Shown in pieces: positions 7,795-15,884 of a stretch of 64,000 bases of DNA. Each line of letters opens with the position of its first letter. The stretch's first letter is position 1. The stretch is from positions 1 through 64,000 of the forward strand of contig CAKRCW010000009.1 in assembly GCA_934309145.1 (NCBI GenBank). Reading direction: 5' to 3'. The translations under genes and the position numbers were made by a program. Below the pieces are notes generated by a model, which had not been told where the DNA came from, did no database searches, and saw only the letters and a program-made list of their open reading frames with translations. Origin of the DNA: an uncultured Lachnospiraceae bacterium. Lineage in GTDB: Bacteria; Bacillota; Clostridia; Lachnospirales; Lachnospiraceae.

Positions 7795-8823
7795 ATGGCT
7801 ATACATATGATTAAAAAGGTTCCAACAGCAGAGGAGATAAGAGAGATACATCCAATGAGCAAGGAGCTCATACAGATAAAGAAGGAGAGAGACGAGGAGA
7901 TAAAAAAGGTATTTACAGGTGAGTCAGATAAGTTCCTTGCTATTATCGGACCTTGTTCAGCAGATTACGAGGAGTCAGTTCTTGACTATCTGTGCAGATT
8001 AGCCAAGGTTGCAGATAGGATAAAGGATAAGATAATTGTTATACCTAGAATATACACTAATAAGCCAAGGACTAATGGTTCAGGTTATAAGGGAATGCTT
8101 CATCAGCCTAATCCAGAGGATAAGCCGGATTTTATCGAGGGTGTAAAGGCTATTAGGAAGATGCACATTAAGGCTATAGAGGAGACAGGTCTTACAGCAG
8201 CAGATGAGATGCTTTACACAGATAACTGGCCTTACCTGGAGGATATTCTTTCATATGTTGCTATTGGGGCAAGAAGTGTTGAGAATCAGGACCACAGACT
8301 TACGGCAAGTGGTATAGATGTGCCTGTAGGTATGAAGAATCCTACAAGCGGAGATTACAATGTAATGCTTAATTCATGTGTGGCAGCTCAGGCATCACAC
8401 ACATATATGTTCTCTGGCTATGAGGCACATACAGATGGTAATCCTCTGGCACATTGTATTTTAAGGGGTTCTCTTAGTAAGAGTGGACGTTCATTAGCAA
8501 ACTATCACTACGAGGATTTGAAGCTTCTTAGCGATATGTATCAGAAGTATAATCTTGTGAATCATGCATGTATAGTGGATGCAAACCACAACAATTCAGG
8601 TAAGAAGTGGGATGAGCAGCCTAGAATCGTAAATGAAATCCTTCACAGCATGAGACATTCTGAGGATGTAAGAAAGCTTGTAAAAGGTGTTATGATTGAG
8701 AGCTATATTGAGGATGGAAATCAGCCTATCGGTGGAGGCTGCTATGGTAAGTCCATCACAGATCCTTGTCTTGGCTGGGAAAAATCAGAGAAGTTGTTAT
8801 TGGAGATGGCTGAGCAGTTATAA
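7795..8823 (+). CDS. 3-deoxy-7-phosphoheptulonate synthase (type I, AroFGH class)
   Basis: 342 residues, the usual length for the AroF/G/H class. Signatures: GPCSAD at 52-57, PRTNGSGYKGM around 91-101 and GARSVENQDHR around 158-168, which supply the PEP, erythrose-4-phosphate and metal sites. It catalyses the first step of the shikimate pathway in the cytosol. Isoform (Phe-, Tyr- or Trp-sensitive) is not assigned. It has its own promoter and an RBS (AAGAGGA). The downstream CBS protein, 29 bp away, may be co-transcribed. Confidence 0.95.
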   Translation: MAIHMIKKVPTAEEIREIHPMSKELIQIKKERDEEIKKVFTGESDKFLAIIGPCSADYEESVLDYLCRLAKVADRIKDKIIVIPRIYTNKPRTNGSGYKGMLHQPNPEDKPDFIEGVKAIRKMHIKAIEETGLTAADEMLYTDNWPYLEDILSYVAIGARSVENQDHRLTASGIDVPVGMKNPTSGDYNVMLNSCVAAQASHTYMFSGYEAHTDGNPLAHCILRGSLSKSGRSLANYHYEDLKLLSDMYQKYNLVNHACIVDANHNNSGKKWDEQPRIVNEILHSMRHSEDVRKLVKGVMIESYIEDGNQPIGGGCYGKSITDPCLGWEKSEKLLLEMAEQL

Positions 8824-8852
8824 GGGCAGTGACACAAAACAGGAGGCAGGTT

Positions 8853-9236
8853 ATGAATATATTTGGCATATTAGTGCCTAAGCAGATGCTTACATATCTT
8901 ACGGATGAGGACACACTTGACCAGGCTGTACAGTTCCTTATGGGAAGTACATATACAGCAGTTCCGGTTATTGATAACGATGGTAAGTATGTAGGTATTG
9001 TGAGCGAGGGAGACTTCCTTCGTGCAGTTATGGAGTACGGCAAAGAGAATTTGCAGGATTACAAGGTTGGAGATATCGTGAACCGTGATATGGGCGGTGT
9101 GGTACTTAATACTGTTGAGAGAGAAGAGATAATGGAGAAGATTCTTGACAGAAACTTTCTCTCTATTGTGGATGACAGACAGTGCTTCATTGGTATCATC
9201 ACAAGAAAGAGTGTAATCATGTATTTGAGTAATTGA
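8853..9236 (+). CDS. CBS domain-containing protein
   Basis: About 127 residues made of a pair of CBS motifs (a Bateman module), the first ending in YTAVPVIDNDGKYVGIVSEGDFLR and the second in FLSIVDDRQCFIGIITRKSVI. Stand-alone CBS pairs bind adenosine nucleotides or SAM and modulate partner proteins. ATG at 8853 is chosen because AGGAGG lies 5-10 bp before it; an upstream in-frame start at 8829 has no RBS. No effector domain is present. It lies between DAHP synthase and a HAD phosphatase. Confidence 0.85.
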   Translation: MNIFGILVPKQMLTYLTDEDTLDQAVQFLMGSTYTAVPVIDNDGKYVGIVSEGDFLRAVMEYGKENLQDYKVGDIVNRDMGGVVLNTVEREEIMEKILDRNFLSIVDDRQCFIGIITRKSVIMYLSN

Positions 9237-9237
9237 T

Positions 9238-9900
9238 ATGAAGTATAAACATATATTTTTTGATTTAGATGGAACAATTACAGAACCGGTAGTGGGAATA
9301 ACGAATGCATTTATGTATTCACTTGAGAAGTTCGGAATAAAGGTTTCAGACAGAACAAGTCTATATAAGGTTATAGGCCCTCCACTTAGGGATTCCTATA
9401 AGGAGTTTTATGGTTTCTCAGACGAACAGGCGGAGGAGGCTATAGGCTACTATCGTGAGTATTATGGCGTTCGCGGTTTAATAGAGAATGATATTATGCC
9501 TGGAATGGAGGATGCATTTCGTACATTAAAGGATGCAGGGTGTCATCTTTATGTAGCTACATCAAAGCCTGAGGTATATGCTATTAAGATATTGCAGTAT
9601 TTGGGATTAGATAGCTATTTTGATATTATTGCCGGAAGTCTGTTTGATGGTTCCAGGGACAAGAAGGAATTAGTTATTGAATATCTGCTCAACAGATGCG
9701 GCATGAAGAGTGAAACAGAGGAGCTTACATCGGTTGTTATGGTTGGAGACCGCAAATTTGACATATTAGGAGCTAAGCATTTTGGGATTGACAATATCGG
9801 TGTGACATTTGGCTACGGAAGCCGCGAGGAATTTTTAGAATGTCAGGCTATGTACATAGTTGACAGTGCAGATGAACTTGTACAGTATATATTATCTTAG
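9238..9900 (+). CDS. HAD-family hydrolase (phosphoglycolate phosphatase-like)
   Basis: 220 residues, HAD motif I FFDLDGTITEP at 8-18, cap domain, motif II region VATSKPE, lysine around 142 and motif IV VGDRKFD. Closest in look to the Gph/PpaX group. Starts one base after the CBS gene stop, so translation is probably coupled. Substrate unknown. Only about a quarter to a third of residues appear shared with the HAD protein at 3944, mostly in motifs. Confidence 0.85.
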   Translation: MKYKHIFFDLDGTITEPVVGITNAFMYSLEKFGIKVSDRTSLYKVIGPPLRDSYKEFYGFSDEQAEEAIGYYREYYGVRGLIENDIMPGMEDAFRTLKDAGCHLYVATSKPEVYAIKILQYLGLDSYFDIIAGSLFDGSRDKKELVIEYLLNRCGMKSETEELTSVVMVGDRKFDILGAKHFGIDNIGVTFGYGSREEFLECQAMYIVDSADELVQYILS

Positions 9901-9916
9901 CAAAACAGGTGAGAAA

Positions 9917-10093
9917 ATGGATTTTTCAGTAGGTCAGGTTATAAGACTAAAAAAATCACATCCATGTGGTGGAAATGCATGGGAGATTCAGCGTATAGGC
10001 ATGGACTTCAGACTAAAATGTTTAAGCTGTGGGCATTCAGTTATGGTTCCCAGAAGGACTATAGAGAAGAGCTTTCGAGGGTTTATTGATTAG
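9917..10093 (+). CDS. DUF951 domain-containing small protein
   Basis: 58 residues beginning MDFSVGQVIRLKKSHPCGG, with the family pattern LKKxHPCGGNxW, a CxxCGH motif and the ending RRxxEKSFRGF. DUF951 proteins are conserved in Firmicutes, have no established function and look like small nucleic-acid-binding beta-barrels with a metal-binding cysteine pair. ATG at 9917 is preferred; the longer in-frame ORF only overlaps the upstream gene. Confidence 0.85.
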   Translation: MDFSVGQVIRLKKSHPCGGNAWEIQRIGMDFRLKCLSCGHSVMVPRRTIEKSFRGFID

Positions 10094-10134
10094 ATTTTTT
10101 TGGATAATAAAATATTTTCAACAGCAAAATCCGC

Positions 10135-10163
10135 TTACATCAACGGAAAAAATCTGCTAAAAT
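10135..10163 (+). promoter_or_regulatory. Promoter ahead of the CarD-like gene and cobalamin operon
   Basis: TTACAT at 10135-10140, a 17-bp spacer and TAAAAT at 10158-10163 preceded by TG at the extended -10 position. No cobalamin riboswitch (no B12-box) is visible in the 103-bp gap. Confidence 0.55.
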
Positions 10164-10196
10164 ATTAGTGTTTCCGGGATAGAAGTGGAGGTTGTT

Positions 10197-10697
10197 ATGT
10201 TTAATGTAGGAGATTATATAGTATATGGTCATAATGGCATATGTCAGGTGGTTGACATAACGCATCCTGATATTGCTGGCTCAGACAATAATCGGTTGTA
10301 TTATGTTTTGGTTCCGGTCAGGTCAAAGGATGGAACATTGTTTTGCCCTGCTGACAATGACAGGATTGTGATTCGTGGAATAATAGACAGGGCCGAGGCA
10401 CTTGCTATTATCAATGATGCGAAAAATATTGAACCACTTGTTGTTAAGAGTGAGCGTATGAGAGATGAGTGTTATAAGAACGCTATTAAGAGCGGTGATT
10501 TGAGACAGTGTATTAAGCTTATCAAGACACTTATGGCAAGAAAAAAGAAGCGTGAGGAGTTAGGTAAGAAGGTTACATCTACAGATGAGCGTTATCTTAA
10601 GATTGTTGAAGAGTGTTTATATGGGGAGCTGTCGATGGCTACAGGCAACACCTTTGATGAGGTGAAGGACTTGATTTTGTCCTGTTGTGATATCTGA
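10197..10697 (+). CDS. CarD family transcriptional regulator
   Basis: 166 residues. The N-terminal half (about 1-60: FNVGDYIVYGHNGICQV and YYVLVPV) matches the CarD/TRCF RNA-polymerase-interacting domain; the C-terminal helical part (about 75-165) is the DNA-binding region of CarD/CdnL proteins. It is thought to act on RNA polymerase beta and stabilise open complexes at promoters. ATG at 10197 has TGGAGG 5 bp upstream. It is the first gene before the cobalamin run (29-bp gap to cbiC), probably only a positional neighbour. Confidence 0.88.
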   Translation: MFNVGDYIVYGHNGICQVVDITHPDIAGSDNNRLYYVLVPVRSKDGTLFCPADNDRIVIRGIIDRAEALAIINDAKNIEPLVVKSERMRDECYKNAIKSGDLRQCIKLIKTLMARKKKREELGKKVTSTDERYLKIVEECLYGELSMATGNTFDEVKDLILSCCDI

Positions 10698-10726
10698 TAT
10701 AGCCATATATAGAGAGGAAATCTATT

Positions 10727-11416
10727 GTGGGACAGGATAATAACAAGAAGTATATAGAAGTACCGGAGCATGGAATATATTCATTTGACGAGCTGTTACC
10801 TGGTGATATCGAGCAAAGAAGCTTTGAGATTATCACTGAGGAGCTTGGCAATATAGAATTAAATCCATGTCAGGCACCGATTATCAAGCGCGTGATTCAC
10901 ACGTCAGCAGATTTTGATTATCTTAAAAATTTGTGTTTTTCAGAACATGTTGTAGAACAATTACATAATGCTATAAGAAATGGTGCGTCTATAGTTACAG
11001 ATACGCAGATGGCTAAGTCTGGAATTAACAAGACAAGACTTGGCAAATATGGTGGGCAGGTTTATTGCTTTATGAGTGACAGTGACGTGGCAGAGACCGC
11101 AAGGAATAATGGCACGACAAGGGCTGTTGCAAGCATGGATAAGGCAGCCTTAATAGATGAACCACTTATATTTGCAATTGGAAATGCACCAACTGCACTT
11201 ATAAGATTGTATGAGCTGATTCGTGAAGGCAGAGTTAAACCATGCGGAATAATAGGTGTTCCTGTTGGTTTTGTTAATGTTGAGCAGGCTAAGGAGCTCA
11301 TTATGTGTGCAGGAATTCCATATATCGTGGCAAGAGGCAGAAAGGGTGGAAGCAATGTGGCAGCAGCCATATGTAATGCACTTATCTATGAGACGGATGT
11401 TCAGGAGAAAAAATAA
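10727..11416 (+). CDS. cbiC: Precorrin-8X methylmutase CbiC/CobH
   Basis: 229 residues, GTG start. The RVIHTSADFDY segment contains the catalytic histidine (H58); TDTQMAKSGI and GNAPTALIRL, and the C-terminal GxPVGFVNVEQAKE are family hallmarks. It moves the C11 methyl to C12 to give cobyrinate/hydrogenobyrinate. It is the only corrin-ring enzyme in this cluster; the other cbi genes must be elsewhere. Its stop overlaps the cobU start by one base (TAATG). Confidence 0.95.
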   Translation: MGQDNNKKYIEVPEHGIYSFDELLPGDIEQRSFEIITEELGNIELNPCQAPIIKRVIHTSADFDYLKNLCFSEHVVEQLHNAIRNGASIVTDTQMAKSGINKTRLGKYGGQVYCFMSDSDVAETARNNGTTRAVASMDKAALIDEPLIFAIGNAPTALIRLYELIREGRVKPCGIIGVPVGFVNVEQAKELIMCAGIPYIVARGRKGGSNVAAAICNALIYETDVQEKK

Positions 11417-11958
11417 TGTTTTATGTTGTTACAGGTGGCAGCGGAAGTGGAAAGTCTGCTTATGCTGAGAGTGTGGCTGCAGAGCTTCACAATAATAAAT
11501 ACGGCGGTTTATATTATGTGGCAACCATGTACCCATATGATGATGTTGAGACAAAAAACAGAATTGAGAGACATAGAACCCTGAGAGCTGGAAAAGGCTT
11601 TCTTACGGTTGAATGTTATGCAGATATTAGCTCACTTAGTGATATTGGAAGCGGAAACACAATTCTTATAGAATGTATGTCTAATCTGCTTGCAAATGAG
11701 ATGTTCCTTGATGAGGGACACATGGTGCATGATAGTGAGGCTGTGGATAGATATATTATAGAACCCCTGAAGGAACTTATTCAGAATAACAATGATGTTG
11801 TAGTTGTCACAAATGAAATATTTTCAGATGGCAGGGATAAGGATTATGACAGTTACACAACTACATATATCCGCCTGCTTGGGTATATTAATTGTTGTAT
11901 GGCGAGCTTCGCAGACAAGGTGACTGAGGTTGTTTGTGGAATACCTGTCGATTGTTGA
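11416..11958 (+). CDS. cobU: Adenosylcobinamide kinase/guanylyltransferase CobU
   Basis: 180 residues. P-loop GGSGSGKS at 7-14, and the guanylylation histidine motif NRIERHRTLR with H53, are intact, followed by LIECMSNLLANEMF. The C-terminal motif that usually reads TNEVGxGIVP is degenerate here (VTNEIFSDG), although the following helix (INCCMASFADKVTEVVCGIP) is kept. It would phosphorylate and then guanylylate adenosylcobinamide before CobS. Compare the short CobU-like gene at 12792, which keeps exactly the C-terminal motif this one has lost. Confidence 0.9.
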   Translation: MFYVVTGGSGSGKSAYAESVAAELHNNKYGGLYYVATMYPYDDVETKNRIERHRTLRAGKGFLTVECYADISSLSDIGSGNTILIECMSNLLANEMFLDEGHMVHDSEAVDRYIIEPLKELIQNNNDVVVVTNEIFSDGRDKDYDSYTTTYIRLLGYINCCMASFADKVTEVVCGIPVDC

Positions 11959-11973
11959 TAATAGGAGATACAG

Positions 11974-12753
11974 ATGTTTAGTTCAATGATTATAGCTTTT
12001 TCTACATATTCGAGATTGCCTATGCCACATACTGACTGGAATGAAAAAAGTATGCGTTACAGTATGTGCTTTTTTCCTGTGATTGGAGCTGTGATAGGTG
12101 GGTTACAGATAGCCCTTATATATATTCTTGCAAATGTGCTACGTGTTGGCAGTGGTCTTTCTTCAGCACTTATTGTGGCACTGCCGCTTATTGTGACCGG
12201 TGGGATACATTTTGATGGATATTTGGACACGATGGATGCAAAATCATCGTATAAGGATAGAAATGAGAAGCTTGCTATATTAAAGGATCCGCATGTTGGA
12301 GCATTTGCAGTTATATATGGAATTCTCTATATAATTCTTCTGTATGGACTTATACAGGAGCTATATAGAGGGTATATATCTGATAAAGTACTTAGAGATA
12401 TTATAATCTGGGCAGTTGGATATGTATATAGTAGAAGCCTGAGTGGTTTGTCAGTTGTGACATTGAAAAAAGCAAAGCCAGATGGAATGCTTGCCGATAC
12501 AGCACACGCATCCGACAAAAGGGTGGGAGCTGTTATGGCTATATGGGTTATTGCTTCTGCTGTTGGTATGATATGTGCAGATGTTGTATGCGGAGCTGTT
12601 GCTGTTATAGCTGGTGCTATGGTCTTTTGCTATTACAGATGGATGTCGTACAAAAAATTTGGAGGCATAACAGGTGATTTAGCTGGATATTTCCTGCAAA
12701 TGTGTGAGCTTTTTGTTTTAGCTGGTGTGGTTTTGGTTGGACTGGTAAGGTAG
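11974..12753 (+). CDS. cobS: Adenosylcobinamide-GDP ribazoletransferase CobS
   Basis: 259 residues, an integral membrane enzyme with about six or seven helices. The family motif GGIHFDGYLDTMDA appears around 76-89, and LKDPHVGAFAV follows. It joins adenosylcobinamide-GDP with alpha-ribazole (phosphate) to give adenosylcobalamin. It lies 15 bp after cobU with an RBS (AATAGGAGA). Confidence 0.94.
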   Translation: MFSSMIIAFSTYSRLPMPHTDWNEKSMRYSMCFFPVIGAVIGGLQIALIYILANVLRVGSGLSSALIVALPLIVTGGIHFDGYLDTMDAKSSYKDRNEKLAILKDPHVGAFAVIYGILYIILLYGLIQELYRGYISDKVLRDIIIWAVGYVYSRSLSGLSVVTLKKAKPDGMLADTAHASDKRVGAVMAIWVIASAVGMICADVVCGAVAVIAGAMVFCYYRWMSYKKFGGITGDLAGYFLQMCELFVLAGVVLVGLVR

Positions 12754-12791
12754 CTTATAAGATATATGATAAAATAATTGGGAGTGGGCGA

Positions 12792-13136
12792 ATGATATTT
12801 ATTGTAGGTGGAGCATATCAGGGCAAGTATAGGTATGCGAGAGAGCATTTTCCAGAATATGAGATAATTAATAATTACCATTTAAAGGTATGGGATGAGA
12901 TAAGCAGCGGGCTTGATTCGATTAAGCTTGCGGAGGAATATCTAGATGGGTTTATCCCTAAAGGTGGACTTGCCAGGCTGGTTATTATCAGTAATGAGCT
13001 TGGCTATGGGCTTGTGCCGGTGGATAAGCCAGAGAGAGAGTATCGTGAGCAAAATGGTCGTGTGAATTGTTATCTTGCCAAGATGGCAGATGAGGTCTAT
13101 AGAGTTGTAAGTGGTATTGGAACTAGAATTAAATAG
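12792..13136 (+). CDS. Short CobU-like protein
   Basis: 114 residues against about 180 for CobU. The N terminus IFIVGGAYQGKYRYA looks like a CobU P-loop, but the Ser/Thr after the lysine is Tyr. The middle with the guanylylation histidine is missing. The C terminus ISNELGYGLVPVDKPERE then YREQNGRVNCYLAKMADEVY matches canonical CobU, including the GxGxVP motif lost in the full-length neighbour. It could complement cobU as a heteromer, serve a regulatory role, or be a decaying paralogue; reading frame and RBS-like GGAGTGG are intact. Inference only. Confidence 0.8.
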   Translation: MIFIVGGAYQGKYRYAREHFPEYEIINNYHLKVWDEISSGLDSIKLAEEYLDGFIPKGGLARLVIISNELGYGLVPVDKPEREYREQNGRVNCYLAKMADEVYRVVSGIGTRIK

Positions 13137-13199
13137 CAGAACCTGACGATGAAATCAGACTGTGAAATCTAACAGAAAAATTATGCAGAGGAATATGAT

Positions 13200-13775
13200 A
13201 TGCAGGTATATATGATAAGGCATGGTGCGACAGCGGGCAATCGTCAACACAGATATGTGGGTTTGACGGATGAACATATACTTGAAAATAGCAGGGAAGC
13301 ACTCATGAGCAGGCAGGATAAAAGTGTTACCGGTAAGGTGTATGTAAGTCCGCTTAAGAGATGTGTGGAGACAGCCAATGTGTTATATCCAAATGCGAAT
13401 ATGGTTGTGGTACCGGAATTTGTGGAATGTAATTTTGGTGATTTTGAGTATATGAATTATGAGGAGCTAAATGGCAATGCCTGGTATCAGAGATTTATAG
13501 ATTCAGGCGGAACATGTGGCTTTCCTAATGGAGAGAGCAGGGATGAATTTATTAAGCGGTGTGTATCAGGTTTTAAGAGAATATGTGATGAGCATGGAAA
13601 CGATGACATAATTATGGTTGTACATGGTGGTACAATTATGGCTTTGCTGTACGAATATGCTGTGCCACACAGAGAGTATTTTGATTGGCAGACAGGAAAT
13701 GGACAGGGTTATAAGGCTTCATTAAATGTGTGGGATGATGGCTATAGCCTTACGGACGTAGAGAGAATAATGTAG
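13200..13775 (+). CDS. cobC: Histidine phosphatase family protein, probable alpha-ribazole phosphatase
   Basis: 191 residues of the phosphoglycerate-mutase-like branch: RHG at 7-9 (catalytic H8), second core arginine in SPLKRCVETA, acid-base Glu in FVECNFGDFEY, and C-terminal histidine in VVHGGT. Cluster context supports CobC, which removes phosphate from alpha-ribazole-5'-phosphate or cobalamin-5'-phosphate. Family membership is certain; the substrate is inferred from the neighbours cobS and cbiB. The 63-bp gap before it holds no clear promoter. Confidence 0.85.
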   Translation: MQVYMIRHGATAGNRQHRYVGLTDEHILENSREALMSRQDKSVTGKVYVSPLKRCVETANVLYPNANMVVVPEFVECNFGDFEYMNYEELNGNAWYQRFIDSGGTCGFPNGESRDEFIKRCVSGFKRICDEHGNDDIIMVVHGGTIMALLYEYAVPHREYFDWQTGNGQGYKASLNVWDDGYSLTDVERIM

Positions 13776-13787
13776 GAACGATGTAAA

Positions 13788-14771
13788 ATGCTTGATAGAA
13801 TAATTGTTATTGTGGCAGCCTTTTTGCTCGATATGATATGTGGAGATCCGCATTGGCTGTGGCATCCTGTTCAGGGAATAGGCTTAATAATTAAATATGT
13901 TGAGGCTTTTCTCAGAAGCGTGTTTCGGATAAATGCAGAGCGAGAGGCTGATAAGATAAGGAAACGCGTAGCCGGAGTGATAATGGTTATTCTTGTTATA
14001 GCTATATCGCTTGTACCGGTATGCCTGATTTTATATCTTGCAGGAAGAATAAACAGGTATGTGAGACTTGGAGTTGAGATTATTATCTGTTATCAGATGC
14101 TTGCTGCAAGATCGCTTTGTGTTGAGAGCATGAAGGTTTATTATGCCCTGCGCGATGGTACAATAGAGGATGCGAGAACTGCTGTCTCCATGATAGTAGG
14201 GAGAGATACAGCTTCGCTTAATGAGGAGGGTGTTACTAAGGCTGCGGTTGAGACTGTTGCAGAAAATACATCAGATGGTGTTATAGCACCACTATTTTAT
14301 ATGGCGTTATTCGGAGTTTATGGAGCATTTGTATATAAGGCAATAAATACTATGGATTCTATGACAGGTTATAAGAATGACCATTATATATATTTTGGAA
14401 CGTGTGCGGCAAAGCTAGATGATATTGCTAATTTTATACCAGCAAGACTTGGTGCCCTGCTCATGGTAGCTGCAAGTTATCTTACAGGGCTAGATGGAAA
14501 AGGTGCATGGAGAATATTTAAGCGGGACAGATATAATCATGCAAGTCCTAATTCTGCACAATCGGAGGCTGTCTGCGCTGGAGCGTTGTCGGTTGAGCTT
14601 GCCGGTGATGCATATTATTTTGGCAAATTATATAAGAAGAAAACTATAGGAGACCATATAAGGGACATTTGCCCTGAGGATATAAGACGCGCCAATAAGC
14701 TGATGTATGTCACATCAATATTAATGGTAGTTCTGTGTATAGCAGTTATATTCGTGTTGATGATATTATAA
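13788..14771 (+). CDS. cbiB: Adenosylcobinamide-phosphate synthase CbiB
   Basis: 327 residues, polytopic membrane protein (helices near 1-18, 60-85, 90-110, 150-190, 210-235, 300-325). Signatures: GDPHWLWHPVQGIG near the N terminus, VGRDTASLNEEGVTKAAVET and the ENTSDGVIAPLFY segment, NTMDSMTGYKN, and SPNSAQSEA. It attaches aminopropanol phosphate to cobyric acid, working with CobD encoded next. Starts 12 bp after the phosphatase. Confidence 0.94.
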   Translation: MLDRIIVIVAAFLLDMICGDPHWLWHPVQGIGLIIKYVEAFLRSVFRINAEREADKIRKRVAGVIMVILVIAISLVPVCLILYLAGRINRYVRLGVEIIICYQMLAARSLCVESMKVYYALRDGTIEDARTAVSMIVGRDTASLNEEGVTKAAVETVAENTSDGVIAPLFYMALFGVYGAFVYKAINTMDSMTGYKNDHYIYFGTCAAKLDDIANFIPARLGALLMVAASYLTGLDGKGAWRIFKRDRYNHASPNSAQSEAVCAGALSVELAGDAYYFGKLYKKKTIGDHIRDICPEDIRRANKLMYVTSILMVVLCIAVIFVLMIL

Positions 14772-14807
14772 TATGTTTAATTCTTACAGATGAAAGGAAG
14801 CTTGGTT

Positions 14808-15866
14808 TTGGCTATGAAGTATATGCATGGTGGAGATATATACACAAATCAGATAGATTACGATTTCTCAGTCAATATTAACCCGCTTGGGATGCCGCTT
14901 AAGAGTATAGCGGCAGCACATGAGGGAATAGCGATGGCAGGGCGATATCCTGATTACAGATGTACTATGCTTAAGAGTGCAATCGCAGAAAAGATAGCTG
15001 TTGACGAGGAAGATATAATACTTGGAAATGGGGCGGCGGAGCTTATATATGCACTGTGCCATGCGGTAAAGCCTGCAAATGCACTTACTGTAGCACCAAC
15101 CTTTCAGGAGTATGAGGAGGCGGTAAATGCATCAGGTGGAAGCGTAAAATACTATATGTTATGTGGTGAGGATGAATTTGATATAGGAAATAATATATTA
15201 GAGCACATAACTGATGATACTGATATATTTTTTTTATGCAATCCGAATAACCCGACAGGAAGGCTTATAAATCACGATTTACTGCAAGACATTATTGGCA
15301 AATGTGAAGAGACAGATACTATATTATGTGTTGATGAGAGCTTTCTTCCATTTGTGAGAAATGGCAGTGCTCTTAGTGTTATCGGTAAACTTGGTATTAG
15401 CAGAGGCAGTATATTGGTTATCAGATCATTTACGAAAATATATGGTATGCCAGGCTTACGACTTGGATATATGGTTTCAAATGACAGGGAGCTTCTCAAT
15501 AGGATAAGATGTCAGATTCAGCCATGGAATGTGTCAATTCCTGCACAGATGGCAGGGCGTGAGGCGCTTTATGATGATGAGTATATAGAGAAAACACTTG
15601 ATATGACTGAGATAGAGAGAATATACCTAAATGAAGGGCTTAAGAATGTCAGAATAAAAAAGGTCTATAATGGAAGTGCAAATTTTATGTTTTTTCTTGC
15701 AGATGAGATGCTGTATGATGATTTGTATGAGCAGGGCTTTATGATAAGAGATTGTTCCAATATGAAGGGACTATGTGAGGGATATTACAGAATAGGAATT
15801 CGTTCACACAGCGAAAATCAGATGCTTGTAAGGGCATTAAAGAGAATAGAAAATAAAGAACCATAG
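14808..15866 (+). CDS. cobD: Threonine-phosphate decarboxylase CobD (histidinol-phosphate aminotransferase-like)
   Basis: About 350 residues, fold-type I PLP enzyme. HGGDIYTNQ near the N terminus, the PNNPTGR segment, CVDESFLPF, and PLP-lysine motif RSFTKIYGMPGLRLGY are visible. It makes aminopropanol phosphate for the corrinoid nucleotide loop; family resemblance to HisC is strong, but the position between cbiB and cbiP decides for CobD. Start choice: AAAGGA at 14793-14798 is best spaced for TTG 14808; ATG 14814 and ATG 14790 are alternatives. Confidence 0.88.
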   Translation: MAMKYMHGGDIYTNQIDYDFSVNINPLGMPLKSIAAAHEGIAMAGRYPDYRCTMLKSAIAEKIAVDEEDIILGNGAAELIYALCHAVKPANALTVAPTFQEYEEAVNASGGSVKYYMLCGEDEFDIGNNILEHITDDTDIFFLCNPNNPTGRLINHDLLQDIIGKCEETDTILCVDESFLPFVRNGSALSVIGKLGISRGSILVIRSFTKIYGMPGLRLGYMVSNDRELLNRIRCQIQPWNVSIPAQMAGREALYDDEYIEKTLDMTEIERIYLNEGLKNVRIKKVYNGSANFMFFLADEMLYDDLYEQGFMIRDCSNMKGLCEGYYRIGIRSHSENQMLVRALKRIENKEP

Positions 15867-15884
15867 AGAAGGGAGACATATTAA

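Noticed and set aside
10094..10196. Cobalamin riboswitch upstream of the cobalamin genes
   Set aside because: No B12-box or matching helices seen by eye; only a promoter. A covariance search would be decisive.
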